From an uncultured Prevotellaceae bacterium (lineage in GTDB: Bacteria > Bacteroidota > Bacteroidia > Bacteroidales > Muribaculaceae): a stretch of 64,000 bases of DNA. The notes below the pieces were generated by a model, which saw only the letters and a program-made list of their open reading frames with translations, was not told where the DNA came from and did no database searches. Both the position numbers and the translations under genes were made by a program. Location of the stretch: assembly GCA_900322135.1 (NCBI GenBank), contig ONYP01000001.1, positions 1 through 64,000 of the forward strand. Reading direction: 5' to 3'. Shown here piece by piece: positions 17,826 through 25,985 of this stretch. Each line of letters starts with the position of its first letter. Position 1 is the stretch's first letter.

Positions 17826-17863
17826 CCTCGGTCGCAGAATGGCATAGGATGAAGTTACTTTTG
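17826..17863 (+). promoter_or_regulatory. Operator-promoter copy (73-residue protein gene)
   Basis: CCTCGGTCG, N5, TGGCATAGG (17840-17848), 7 nt, then TACTTTTG (17856-17863). Same spacing as the other copies; the left half matches the consensus at 6 of 9 positions. Confidence 0.65.
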
Positions 17864-17904
17864 CCGCGATTATCAATTTTGTTTCACATTTAATCGCTAG
17901 CATT

Positions 17905-18126
17905 ATGAGCAAAGTTTTTAGAATTACGCCAAAGCGCACCAAGCGCGTGAATGGGCAAGTCATCACGCCCGAAATGGTCATTACCGTAACCACCCGTCAG
18001 CACGTCAGCAACCCGTTCTATAACGGCGCAGTCGAAATCAAGGAGCAGTACATGAGGATGTACCAGTTCGACTACAAGAAAGCCTGTATGAGTGTCGGCG
18101 ACTTCACCTATCAAGCGCTTGACTGA
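17905..18126 (+). CDS. Small basic protein of unknown function
   Basis: A 73-residue protein with basic N-terminus (MSKVFRITPKRTKRVNGQVITPEMVITVTTR). The following segment reads 'PFYNGAVEIKEQYMRMYQFDYKKACMSVGDFTYQ'. I do not recognise a family. It has its own operator-bearing promoter, so it is a real expressed gene in the WYL-type regulon. It lies directly upstream of the 18228-19825 operon, which also has an operator. Confidence 0.65.
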   Translation: MSKVFRITPKRTKRVNGQVITPEMVITVTTRQHVSNPFYNGAVEIKEQYMRMYQFDYKKACMSVGDFTYQALD

Positions 18127-18162
18127 GCACATTTTCATCAAGAAAAACAACATTTGATTGCA

Positions 18163-18200
18163 CCTCTGCCACATATTGGCGGAGGTGTGATTTTACTTTG
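18163..18200 (+). promoter_or_regulatory. Operator-promoter copy with the best dyad (FtsZ-like operon)
   Basis: CCTCTGCCA (18163-18171), CATAT, TGGCGGAGG (18177-18185), 7 nt, then TTACTTTG (18193-18200). The dyad extends outward one more base pair on each side through ACCTC/GAGGT. It is the clearest operator of the family and places the transcript start near 18206. Confidence 0.75.
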
Positions 18201-18227
18201 CAGCAAAATCGAAAAAATGTGCGAACT

Positions 18228-18866
18228 ATGATTGAATTACAAGATTACGACATTCATCTCATTGAGAGGGAGATTCTCTTGAAATATGAGCATGCGCCAT
18301 GCGACTATTCGGATTGTGATTGCCTGCTGTCTTTGCGTAAGGCGATGATTAATGAGCGGGTATTGGCGCATCAGGAGGAGATATTACCCGACATTATCGC
18401 TTTCAATGATGCGCTGCGAGAGGCATTGCGGGAGATGTACGACAGGGCACATCTTATTTGGAACAGCATCAAAGAAAACAAGACCTTCGGCGACTACCTG
18501 GAACTGACGGCAAAGTGTTACCTCGGCTACGACTATCCGGCATTACATCCCATTCAAGGTGATGATAGGGATGATCTGTGGTGCGCCATCTGTGACAGCG
18601 GATGGAACCCGCTGTATGAAGATGGTGTTACGCTGCCAACGCTGACGTTTCCATCGAACGTGGACGAGTCCTTCGATTATCTCACAGGCCTAGATTGCCC
18701 ACCGCCCAATTGGAACGAGGGCTTGGACCAAGAATTGACCAAGGACTTGCATCTTATCCAGCCTTTCCACCATCTGTTTGACCACATGAACTTCGCCATC
18801 ACTGACTTCATCTATGTGCGTCAATTCGAGACCGAAATAAATATAGAAATCAAAAAAGAACTTTAA
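18228..18866 (+). CDS. Protein of unknown function upstream of the FtsZ-like gene
   Basis: About 212 residues starting MIELQDYDIHLIEREILLKYEHAPCDYSDCDCLLSLRKAM. It is acidic, largely helical in its first 110 residues, and has scattered Cys/Trp pairs (DDLWCAICDSGWNP). No signal peptide or TM segment and no family recognised. The frame opens at 18198, but that lies upstream of the predicted transcript start, so ATG 18228 is chosen. It shares an operator-controlled transcript with the FtsZ-like GTPase 8 nt downstream, suggesting that the two proteins act together. Confidence 0.75.
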   Translation: MIELQDYDIHLIEREILLKYEHAPCDYSDCDCLLSLRKAMINERVLAHQEEILPDIIAFNDALREALREMYDRAHLIWNSIKENKTFGDYLELTAKCYLGYDYPALHPIQGDDRDDLWCAICDSGWNPLYEDGVTLPTLTFPSNVDESFDYLTGLDCPPPNWNEGLDQELTKDLHLIQPFHHLFDHMNFAITDFIYVRQFETEINIEIKKEL

Positions 18867-18874
18867 AACATTTT

Positions 18875-19825
18875 ATGGCTATGACTTACCAAGAACAGGA
18901 TAACTACCAGCGTAACATTATCAAGGCGATTGGTGTCGGCGGTTGTGGTGCCCACGCTGTTAACCAAATGTATTTTCAAGGTATCGAGGGAGTAACCCTC
19001 GTTGTATTAGACACTGACTGTCATCTTCTTGACGCGTCACCAGTTCTCAACCGTGTTTTGCTAAGATCGGACTCGACATGTTATATTGCCAGTGAAGAGA
19101 GTGAATCCGAGATAGCAGCTCTATTTGACGATGATACCAAGATGGTCATCATTATTGCGGGCTTGGGTGGGGAGACTGGAACCGATGTGGCTCCTGTCGT
19201 GGCTCGCATTGCTCGCGAGAAAGAGGTAACACTCACCGTTGGTATCGTGACAATCCCCTTCCAGTTTGAGGGAACCGAAAGGATTCAAATGGCTCTTGCA
19301 GGGATCGAAGAGATGCGCAAGCATGTTGATGCCTTGTTCACCATCAACAACCAGTGTCTGACAGAGATTCACAACGACCTTGACCCAACCAACGCATTTG
19401 CTAAATCCTATGAAACGCTGACCACAGTTGCCCGCAGTCTCTGCGACATGACTACTGCCTACTATAAAACGTGTATTGACTTCAACGATCTTAACTATAC
19501 CCTGCACAAAGGCGGTCAAGCAATGGTCTTTTCGGGTTATGCCATGGGTGAACGCCGCGTGACCAAGGCTCTAGAAGATGCCTTTGAATCGCCATTGCTC
19601 AAAGATTGCGATATATTCTGCTCCAGAAAGATGATGATGGCTTTCCTCTACAATCCCGACAGTAAATCTCCACTTCGGATGAATGAAATGAGTGAGATTC
19701 AGGAGTTCATGGAAAACTTTGACAAGGAAGTAGATGTGATTTGGGGCTTAGTACATGACCACACGCTTGAGGATCAAATCAAAGTGACTGTATTGGCTTC
19801 GGGATTCAATGTGTCATTCTCATAA
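18875..19825 (+). CDS. Divergent FtsZ/tubulin-superfamily GTPase
   Basis: The 316-residue protein aligns with the FtsZ GTPase domain: IKAIGVGGCGAHAVNQM (residues 16-32; FtsZ GVGGGGGNAVN), VVLDTD, the tubulin signature as AGLGGETGTDVAPVVA (FtsZ GGGTGTGAAPV), and LTVGIVTIPFQFEG with a matching 'FTINNQCL'. The third Gly of the signature is Glu and the last is Asp, so nucleotide handling may differ. It lacks the C-terminal FtsA/ZipA-binding tail. It is an accessory paralogue, not the dcw-cluster ftsZ: the neighbours are island genes and its promoter carries the WYL-type operator. A role in membrane or division control is possible but unproven. Confidence 0.85.
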   Translation: MAMTYQEQDNYQRNIIKAIGVGGCGAHAVNQMYFQGIEGVTLVVLDTDCHLLDASPVLNRVLLRSDSTCYIASEESESEIAALFDDDTKMVIIIAGLGGETGTDVAPVVARIAREKEVTLTVGIVTIPFQFEGTERIQMALAGIEEMRKHVDALFTINNQCLTEIHNDLDPTNAFAKSYETLTTVARSLCDMTTAYYKTCIDFNDLNYTLHKGGQAMVFSGYAMGERRVTKALEDAFESPLLKDCDIFCSRKMMMAFLYNPDSKSPLRMNEMSEIQEFMENFDKEVDVIWGLVHDHTLEDQIKVTVLASGFNVSFS

Positions 19826-19851
19826 CATATCACCCATGCTAGACCCGACAT

Positions 19852-20670
19852 CTACCTTTTATCCTCAGTTTGGCGTTTCTCGATGAAATCCATAAACCGG
19901 TCTTTGATTTCTCTCAGGTCATCAGACAATATCTCGTTGCACTTATCAACGATATCATCGGGAATGGGATACATACATGCCGCTATGGCCCCGGCCATAC
20001 AAGCCATTGTATCAGAGTCTCCTCCCAATGAGATTGCCAGGCGGATGACTTCTTCAAAAGAATTGCCCTCCAAGAAAGCGATGATTGATTCGGGTACGCT
20101 TCCTTGACACGACACATCAAATGCATAATGAGGACGAATCTCGGCTATCGTCCTGTTGAGGTCATAGAAGAAGGTCTTTTCGACATACTCCTTGATTTCT
20201 GCCTTGGTCTTGCCCTGGCGGCAAAGGAACATACATGCCGCTATCGCCTGAGCACCTTTCACACCTTCAGGATGATTATGGCTCACTGAGGCCGTGAGGG
20301 CAGCCAAAGCCAATGCCTCGTCCATCGTCTTGGCATATAAGCCGACCGGACTGACGCGCATACCCGAACCATTGCCCCAACTCCTGTAAGGCTGCGGGTC
20401 CTCTTCACATAACCATCCGTCAAATCTTGCACCATAACCTGCGCCAGGATGGGCTACACCCAATTCCTGCATGCAGTATATCAGATAAGAAATTGTATGC
20501 GTTTCATCCTCCAGTAGCCATTTAGCCACCGCCAATGTCATCACAGTATCATCTGTAAAAATGCTGCCAGGGGTGAACATTCTGAAATCCGTCGACTTGG
20601 TAGGCCGAAACTCATACCTGGAGCCAACAATGTCACCAACAATGGCTCCCAACATTTTATTCGTTTTCAT
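19852..20670 (-). CDS. ADP-ribosylglycohydrolase family protein (DraG-like)
   Basis: A 272-residue single-domain protein. Dimetal-site motifs are clear: GAIVGDIVGSRYEF, FTDDTVMT (Asp40-Asp41-Thr42) near the N-terminus, SHNHPEGVKGAQA in the middle, and SLGGDSDTMACMAGAIA near the C-terminus. The family removes ADP-ribose from Arg or Ser side chains or from small molecules. It is convergent with the FtsZ-like gene and lies 2-4 kb from NADAR, DUF3990 and PARG-like genes. A TATTTTTG promoter box lies at 20716-20723 on the minus strand. Confidence 0.93.
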   Translation of the reverse strand: MKTNKMLGAIVGDIVGSRYEFRPTKSTDFRMFTPGSIFTDDTVMTLAVAKWLLEDETHTISYLIYCMQELGVAHPGAGYGARFDGWLCEEDPQPYRSWGNGSGMRVSPVGLYAKTMDEALALAALTASVSHNHPEGVKGAQAIAACMFLCRQGKTKAEIKEYVEKTFFYDLNRTIAEIRPHYAFDVSCQGSVPESIIAFLEGNSFEEVIRLAISLGGDSDTMACMAGAIAACMYPIPDDIVDKCNEILSDDLREIKDRFMDFIEKRQTEDKR

Positions 20671-20796
20671 ATCTGTTAGATTGTTTTAAAGAGTAAATCC
20701 TTGTACAAAGAAAAGCAAAAATATTGAAAAATGCAGCAGTCTAGTGGATTTAATATTATTTAGTGATAACATTGTGGCGGTTTATTTAAAATTCTG

Positions 20797-20804
20797 TAAC
20801 TTTG
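20797..20804 (+). promoter_or_regulatory. -7 box of the 20845 gene
   Basis: TAACTTTG with a TGGCGG sequence 21 nt upstream. Spacing and sequence do not fit the WYL-type operator architecture. Confidence 0.5.
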
Positions 20805-20844
20805 CACAAATTGCAATTATTAGTTATCTTAATTTCGTTTTATT

Positions 20845-21411
20845 ATGGATTTAGAGTTATCTTTTGAGAATTTTCTGCAGTATTATCGCAGCCAAGATTT
20901 TGAAAGAGGGCTTCAGAACTATTTTGAAGTAGGAGGATCAAAAAACAGCGGAGGTTGCCGTATTATTTTTAATGTTGATAGACATGTTCCAAATCCGCAT
21001 AGCAATGAACATGAGAAATCCCTTTATTTTGCCATTATTTTCTATTATGTTTCCCTGTGCAATTATGCGATTTTTGTGGTTGCGGGTAAAGACACAATGA
21101 TTAACTTTTTAATGAGCACTAATTGGCCTATGGTCTATGGAGAGAACAAAGCCTACAAGTCGCCCAATAGTGTTTTGAAAACGGCAGGTCTTGTTTATGA
21201 GAAAGACTCTACGAACTGTAAAAAGACATACGCTTTATTCCGCGAAACAATTCCGTTTATGAAAGAGGAACTCAATAATTTTTTCAAGGGTGGTGCCGAT
21301 AACCTGAATCAGGCCGCGTATGACGAATTTGTCAAAGCCATGGATGGCAAGATTGAGAAGTTCTGGGAGATTGCAGATAAAGAAATCGAGAACTTTACCT
21401 TCCACAAGTAA
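20845..21411 (+). CDS. Unknown protein, AT-rich gene
   Basis: A 188-residue protein (MDLELSFENFLQYYRSQDFERGLQNYFEVGG). A hydrophobic stretch, SLYFAIIFYYVSLCNYAIFVVAG, lies near residues 62-84 but contains no strong TM signature. The C-terminus is charged and helical. No family recognised. Base composition is noticeably AT-richer than the flanking core genes, which suggests transfer. The gene at 21441 follows by 30 nt and is probably co-transcribed. Confidence 0.65.
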   Translation: MDLELSFENFLQYYRSQDFERGLQNYFEVGGSKNSGGCRIIFNVDRHVPNPHSNEHEKSLYFAIIFYYVSLCNYAIFVVAGKDTMINFLMSTNWPMVYGENKAYKSPNSVLKTAGLVYEKDSTNCKKTYALFRETIPFMKEELNNFFKGGADNLNQAAYDEFVKAMDGKIEKFWEIADKEIENFTFHK

Positions 21412-21440
21412 GTAGATATCTAAATGAAAGGGCCTTTGTT

Positions 21441-22202
21441 ATGTTAATGACGGAATATCTTAAACAATGGGCAGAGGACATGCCAGAATGGTTGTCCAAC
21501 TACCAAGCTGGTGACAATGTTGCTTTCAGTGACTTCATGTCTGGCCGAATCGGTTATTATCCTGGTGCTGGTTTTGACGGTTTTCTTATTGAGACTGCAA
21601 ATAAAGCCCACTGCTTACATTCATTCATATATGTGGATTACGGGCATCCTCGTAAGGAAGTTGAGAAGGAACTGAGCAATGAAGGCACCCTAAGAGGTTA
21701 TCATTCAATTGGCCGTGTGGAATGGTCTCACGAAGACTTAATGCCACAAGGGGATTACCAATTTCCAAGTTATCTTTTAATTACCCAAAAAGATCCAAGA
21801 AAGTTTATAGCGGAGAATGTCCTGCCTTTTTGCATCATGGAGGTTTACGAGCGCGATCAAGATAGGGATGATTCATGGGGTGCCGAACGCCTGGCAGTCA
21901 CCTACTTATTTGATGACGGTATTGCTACCTATTTTCAATTATTTGTGATGCAGTACAAGAAAGTGCCCTGGTTGTTTTTATTACAAGATAACGGTTGGGA
22001 TAATAACTACGATAGATTTGGAAAAGGCGGACTGCTCCATCGCATCATCTGCCATTACAAAATGTTCCCCAATTTTGTTATTGAAGATAAATGTCCATCG
22101 GGGATTTGGGATGGTTATCATCAGATTGATAATGTTAAGCCTGACATTCGCGACATTCGCGGTATACACCAGAGAATAAGGACTCTTTATCAGAAGGATT
22201 AA
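21441..22202 (+). CDS. Unknown protein
   Basis: A 253-residue protein with no signal peptide. Notable stretches are 'SGRIGYYPGAGFDGFLIETANKAHCLHSFIYVDYG', 'EVYERDQDRDDSWGAERLAVTYLFDDGIATY' and 'PWLFLLQDNGWDNNYDRFGKGGLLHRI'. The pattern of short conserved acidic-aromatic motifs suggests an enzyme, but I cannot name the family. It is convergent with the NADAR gene 18 nt downstream. Co-transcription with the 20845 gene is likely. Confidence 0.65.
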   Translation: MLMTEYLKQWAEDMPEWLSNYQAGDNVAFSDFMSGRIGYYPGAGFDGFLIETANKAHCLHSFIYVDYGHPRKEVEKELSNEGTLRGYHSIGRVEWSHEDLMPQGDYQFPSYLLITQKDPRKFIAENVLPFCIMEVYERDQDRDDSWGAERLAVTYLFDDGIATYFQLFVMQYKKVPWLFLLQDNGWDNNYDRFGKGGLLHRIICHYKMFPNFVIEDKCPSGIWDGYHQIDNVKPDIRDIRGIHQRIRTLYQKD

Positions 22203-22220
22203 GAATAAAGGCCCTGTTTG

Positions 22221-22838
22221 TTAGTTTTCGTCAGCCTTCTTGATGGCAGTGATGAAGTTGAGGGTGTCATTGGGGAGGCGATAGTGGAGAGTACCGTTGT
22301 CACGGAGTTCCATGAGGAGACGGCCGAGGAGGTTAGGACCGACATAGTTGTTACCATCGGCCTTTACGCCCCAGGCATCGGGATTCTTTTTGGGCATTGA
22401 GGTTTGGTCCTCAACGATGTATTTGCCGGCACTCTTCTGGAGCAGGTCGCGAAACTCGGGACATTGCTCGTACTTGGCCATTAGGCAGAATTTCATGGCG
22501 TCGAGAATCATCTGCCCCCAGTCGGGACGGCGGTAGGCTTTCTCGTAACTTTTGGCGATCATCTTGATTTGACGGCAAGTCTTTCCGCCCATGGTTATGC
22601 CTGCCCTGATGCGACGAACAATTTCAGGCTCCTTGAACTTCATCAGCTGGAACAACTCTTCACTACTTGCGAATGTGACTCCGTTAACCACCAGTGGAGT
22701 TAGAGCAAAATTGCAGAGCAGGCCCCATTCGTCCTTCACCTTACGAATGGGGACACTCTCTGCTATCGGGTAAGTCTCGATACTGTAGTATTCAGGATAA
22801 TACTCCTTGATAAAATCAGCGATGCTGTAGAAACTCAT
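22221..22838 (-). CDS. NADAR (YbiA-like) family protein
   Basis: A 205-residue protein with the NADAR core: WGLLCNFALTPLVVNGVTFASSEELFQLMKF (typical 'fSNFyp.p....g..y.tvEh.yqa.K.'), RIRAGITMGGKTCRQIKM and PDWGQMILDAMKFCLMAKYEQCPEFRDLLQ. The 'YVGPNLLGRLLMELRD' end matches NADAR 'G.N.LG.iLm.iR'. NADAR proteins cleave N-glycosidic bonds; some act on ADP-ribosylated guanine in DNA, others on riboflavin intermediates. Its start codon overlaps the stop of the DUF3990 gene, so the two are translationally coupled, consistent with a modifier/eraser pair. Confidence 0.92.
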   Translation of the reverse strand: MSFYSIADFIKEYYPEYYSIETYPIAESVPIRKVKDEWGLLCNFALTPLVVNGVTFASSEELFQLMKFKEPEIVRRIRAGITMGGKTCRQIKMIAKSYEKAYRRPDWGQMILDAMKFCLMAKYEQCPEFRDLLQKSAGKYIVEDQTSMPKKNPDAWGVKADGNNYVGPNLLGRLLMELRDNGTLHYRLPNDTLNFITAIKKADEN

Positions 22839-23431
22839 CGTTTTACCTCGGTAATCGAATCAGCAATCAGTTTATTCTTGGCATCAACCTGCACCTGATC
22901 AATTTTGACGATTTTGATAAGCGTGCTGTCAAGGACGGCGCGGTTGGTATCTCCGTCGGGCTTGGTCTGGGCTTGCGGCCAGGCAAGATAGACGATGCCC
23001 TGCTCGCGAAGGAAGGCAGATGCGGCGTTTTCTGCCTCTGCATCAGCCTTACCCGTCATCTGCTTGACTGTGCCTGTCTTGCCCACCTTCAAGTTACCCA
23101 CATATTTGCGAAAGAGTTTACCGGCCGTTATGGCTTCCTCAGGGATTGACATATTCAAGGCCATCTCGACCCGCTTGACGATGTCTGCATTGACCGGTCT
23201 GCACGAGAACACATGATTGTCTTCGGTCAAATCGGGAACCTCCAGCGTATAGACATAGAAAGTGTCAACACCATTCGCCTTTCCTGCCTTGGCGGCATAC
23301 AAGGCCGCAGTCGCATAACTCGACGTGATGTAGATACCCTGCCCAAATTTAGATTTACCCTCGCCTTCACCTAGGTGGGCAATATCAAAGTGGTCGAAAA
23401 GGCGATATGTACCATGATAAAAAATTTCCAT
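22835..23431 (-). CDS. DUF3990, ADP-ribosyltransferase-like protein
   Basis: A 198-residue protein opening with FYHGTYRLFDHFD and KFGQGIYITSSYATAALYA. These match the ADP-ribosyltransferase core (His-Gly-Thr NAD-binding strand, then FGxGxYxT before the Tyr/aromatic helix) used by DUF3990 and PARP/DarT-type folds. The catalytic Glu/Gln is not certain. It overlaps the NADAR gene by 4 nt and lies close to PARG-like and DraG-like genes. A toxin or nucleic-acid/protein modifier with the neighbours as reversal enzymes is plausible (inference). Confidence 0.82.
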   Translation of the reverse strand: MEIFYHGTYRLFDHFDIAHLGEGEGKSKFGQGIYITSSYATAALYAAKAGKANGVDTFYVYTLEVPDLTEDNHVFSCRPVNADIVKRVEMALNMSIPEEAITAGKLFRKYVGNLKVGKTGTVKQMTGKADAEAENAASAFLREQGIVYLAWPQAQTKPDGDTNRAVLDSTLIKIVKIDQVQVDAKNKLIADSITEVKR

Positions 23432-23485
23432 TTTTTGTTTCGCTTATTTGATATTTTTCAAAGACCGGCTCAATGTGATTTGGCT

Positions 23486-24325
23486 TCATTTGTCATCATC
23501 ACCTCGGAGCTCTTGAGCAAAAATGTCGTTGTTGATGTCGGCGCGGGTTGCTAAGGCGAACTCGACGATTTCGAAGTTGTAGTTTTTCAAGAGGGTCTTG
23601 AATGTCCTTGCCACTACATCAATGGGGTTCTTGAAGGCGCCACATCCCCACTTGCCGAGGATGAGGACTTCGGCCCCCGCCTTTGCGGCCACATCGAGGA
23701 TTCGCTTGATGCGACGCGCTATCTGGGCCTCGTAGTCGTCGGGCTTTTTGTGGCCATGCCATAATTCGGGGGCGGCGCAAGTGATGACATCCACCTTGTA
23801 CCAGTCCTCGCGAGGCATCATCTGGGGCCAGACAGGGTCGGTGCGTTCGTCGGTCTTAAAGACGATGACATCAGGGGTATAGATGATATCATCGTTGCCC
23901 ATGTGGTCCAGTTTGCCCGCCTCATAGAGTTTGATGTGCCTCTCATAGAATGCCTCACGCATCGCTTGCAGACAGGGTAATAATGTCGAGCAGCGGCACA
24001 ATGACTCTTCTTGTGCGCCCGCTGAGAATGGTGCGCCGCCGATGCTGTGGTTGTTGGCAAAGTTAAGGACTGCCACTTTTTTGCCGTCATAGCCCTTTGC
24101 CGCCCCAAAACTCTGTTTACCAGACACGATATACTGTGTGCTGGAGTTTTCTGCCGGAGCGACCTCGACGATGTCCTCTTGCGCCACCATATATTGGCGC
24201 GAAATTGAGTCCTCTACTGCTGCCACTAATTCTGGCACTGTCTTGTACTGATGCTGTGTGTCCAGCATCACATTGCGGTTGATATTCATGTAACTGTTCA
24301 TATGTTTACTAATTATTATTGACAA
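23486..24325 (-). CDS. TIGR02452 family protein, microbial-type PARG (DUF2263)
   Basis: A 279-residue protein with the bacterial PARG signature: VAVLNFANNHSIGGAPFSAGAQEESLCRCSTL, where the GGx(6-8)QEE catalytic loop carries the active Glu. Supporting motifs are VDVITCAAPE and 'VLILGKWGCGAFKNPIDVVARTFKTLL' (macro-domain-like GxWGCGAFxNP). Such enzymes hydrolyse ADP-ribose polymers or ADP-ribosylated DNA/protein ends. It is 54 nt upstream of the DUF3990-NADAR pair on the same strand and may form one transcript. Confidence 0.93.
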   Translation of the reverse strand: MSIIISKHMNSYMNINRNVMLDTQHQYKTVPELVAAVEDSISRQYMVAQEDIVEVAPAENSSTQYIVSGKQSFGAAKGYDGKKVAVLNFANNHSIGGAPFSAGAQEESLCRCSTLLPCLQAMREAFYERHIKLYEAGKLDHMGNDDIIYTPDVIVFKTDERTDPVWPQMMPREDWYKVDVITCAAPELWHGHKKPDDYEAQIARRIKRILDVAAKAGAEVLILGKWGCGAFKNPIDVVARTFKTLLKNYNFEIVEFALATRADINNDIFAQELRGDDDK

Positions 24326-24466
24326 ACATTATTGTGTTGTGGTGACTGACCTTATCATGACTACAAAAATTATAACCAAACCATCTCTAACGAAACCAAT
24401 AGCGTTTTAAAACATTCCAGACCAATCAGTTAGCAAGATTGCCTCGGTGTTTTATTCCTATTGATT

Positions 24467-25109
24467 TCAGAATTGCACCCTTTTGCCTAGGATGTGGATG
24501 CCCGCAGCGTTGAGGAGGGCGATGTCGATATTGGGCACGGTGCCGTTGATGAGATGGCGGCGGCAGATGGTGAGAATCTTGCCCATAGCATTGCCGCCGC
24601 GGAGAATGCCGTTCTCGTCCGGTCATACAGCCCACACGGGATCCTTTTTCGCTATCTCGACGATGACAACATCATCGGAAACACTCTTCAACAGTTCTGC
24701 AAAATCCTTGTTTAACCGGCATTTCTGCCAGACGCACCACAGCATCCACTGCAGCCTGAAAGAGCCATAGTCGCTGCGGATGTCTTTACCGTATTTGGCT
24801 TTGGAACACCGCTTTGCCCAAACACCAGACCGAATCTTGCGGACATATTGCTGCACTTCCCTGCACCTGGCGGTGTTGAGGCTCCATTCCCCGCAAAGAT
24901 ACAGATGCTCACTGCTATACCACCTCATCCCGAACAACTCGAAATGAAAGCCACCAGCCATGTTACCCAACCTGCCGGACTTACCCCCCCCGGCAGATGT
25001 CACTGGGCCTGCCATAAGTCAACAGATTCGACGACTCTGGACCGAAACACTCTTGACGCCCCAGCACAACCTCGGTAATCGCAACATCATACTTTTCTTC
25101 TCTACTCAT
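24467..25109 (-). pseudogene. Second NADAR gene, broken by a G8-tract frameshift and a stop codon
   Basis: Starting MSREEKYDVAITEVVLGRQE at 25109, the frame reaches a run of eight G (C8 on the plus strand, about 24984-24991), where it terminates. The adjacent frame continues GKSGRLGNMAGGFHFELFGMRWYSSEHLYLCGEWS, KYGKDIRSDYGSFRLQWMLWCVWQKC and DPVWAV. Then an in-frame TGA is followed by PDENGILRGGNAMGKILTICRR to the stop at 24467. All NADAR hallmarks are present across the lesions, so the gene decayed recently. The G8 tract alone could be phase-variable; the TGA argues for true loss. Confidence 0.75.
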
Positions 25110-25184
25110 GTGTGATTAGGTTAAAAATTCTTGTGGATAGACAAAGATAACATATTTTGGTGAGTCGTGCAACTGCTACAACGA

Positions 25185-25451
25185 CTATTTTGCCTCTGGG
25201 TCACTGGTCCATTCCAGGTTGTCGGCCCTATTGTCAAGCGTATTGCCGTTCTTGTGCCTGACATAGGGGAGGTTCTGCGGATTTGGCACCCAGGTCGGGG
25301 CTACCAATTCGTGGACAAAGAACAGGTTTGAAGTGCCATTCTTCTCAAGCGCCACGACCCGGTAATCGCGGCCTCTGCATTTCGGTATCATCGGCTCCAC
25401 GATGTTATCTTTTTGAGGATTGCCGGCTCCTCTATCAGTTCGCCAATCCAA
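25185..25451 (-). pseudogene. HNH endonuclease fragment
   Basis: The 88-codon frame ends with VHELVAPTWVPNPQNLPYVRHKNGNTLDNRADNLEWTS, the characteristic second half of phage-type (NUMOD4-associated) HNH homing endonucleases. The N-terminal part is replaced by broken frames: an upstream start at about 25539 (MVITVELLEMKFEEFQQRV) shifts frame near 25490. It is probably a degraded homing nuclease or an HNH gene with a lost start. Confidence 0.6.
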
Positions 25452-25550
25452 TTCTGCATTTCGGGGAACATCCTCACCTCATACACGCTGTTGAAACTCC
25501 TCGAACTTCATCTCTAATAGTTCAACTGTGATTACCATTCTGATTAACTC

Positions 25551-25955
25551 TTAAGCATTAACTTCATCGTCCTCAAAATCGCCATCGTAGTCATCATTCA
25601 TGATATCGTACTCGCTATATAGCAAATCGCCGTCTTCGTACACCAAATCACCATCCATATCGGGGTCGTACAATCTGATATCGGAGATGAAAACATCCAT
25701 GGCATAGTCTTCAACCGCCTTTTCGACCCGTTTCTGAAACTCCGGCATTTGCATTCTTATCATTAACCCGATATAATGCGCCCAAGGATTTGCATTGTAT
25801 TCCTCAAATTTGCGGTACTCTTCTTCGGTTGCCCAAAAGAATACCGAATCCTCACCGTCGCCGATTAATTCCAAGTCGTGAAACATAAAGGTGACCTTCA
25901 CCACAACCTGGCCCTCACGCTCCTGCACGCTCATGTCATTGTTCATGTCTTCCAT
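25551..25955 (-). CDS. Acidic protein of unknown function
   Basis: A 134-residue, strongly acidic protein. The C-terminal ~35 residues are a near-continuous Asp/Glu/Tyr tail (DPDMDGDLVYEDGDLLYSEYDIMNDDYDGDFEDDE). The N-terminal part has 'VKVTFMFHDLELIGDGEDSVFFWATEEEYRKFEEY'. Acidic tails can mimic DNA or nucleic-acid backbones, but nothing proves that here. No family recognised. It lies 30 nt downstream of the 25986 gene on the same strand. Confidence 0.6.
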   Translation of the reverse strand: MEDMNNDMSVQEREGQVVVKVTFMFHDLELIGDGEDSVFFWATEEEYRKFEEYNANPWAHYIGLMIRMQMPEFQKRVEKAVEDYAMDVFISDIRLYDPDMDGDLVYEDGDLLYSEYDIMNDDYDGDFEDDEVNA

Positions 25956-25985
25956 ACTACATCTCCTTAAAAATGTTTTATTCGT

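Noticed and set aside
11008..18200. Sigma-54 promoter interpretation of TGGCA...TTTGC
   Set aside because: Sigma-54 needs GG-N10-GC; here the distance is far longer and the TAnnTTTG box fits the Bacteroidota housekeeping promoter.
20771..20804. Seventh operator at the 20845 promoter
   Set aside because: It has TGGCGG but lacks AGG and the dyad, and the spacing to the -7 box is 21 nt instead of 15 from the GG.
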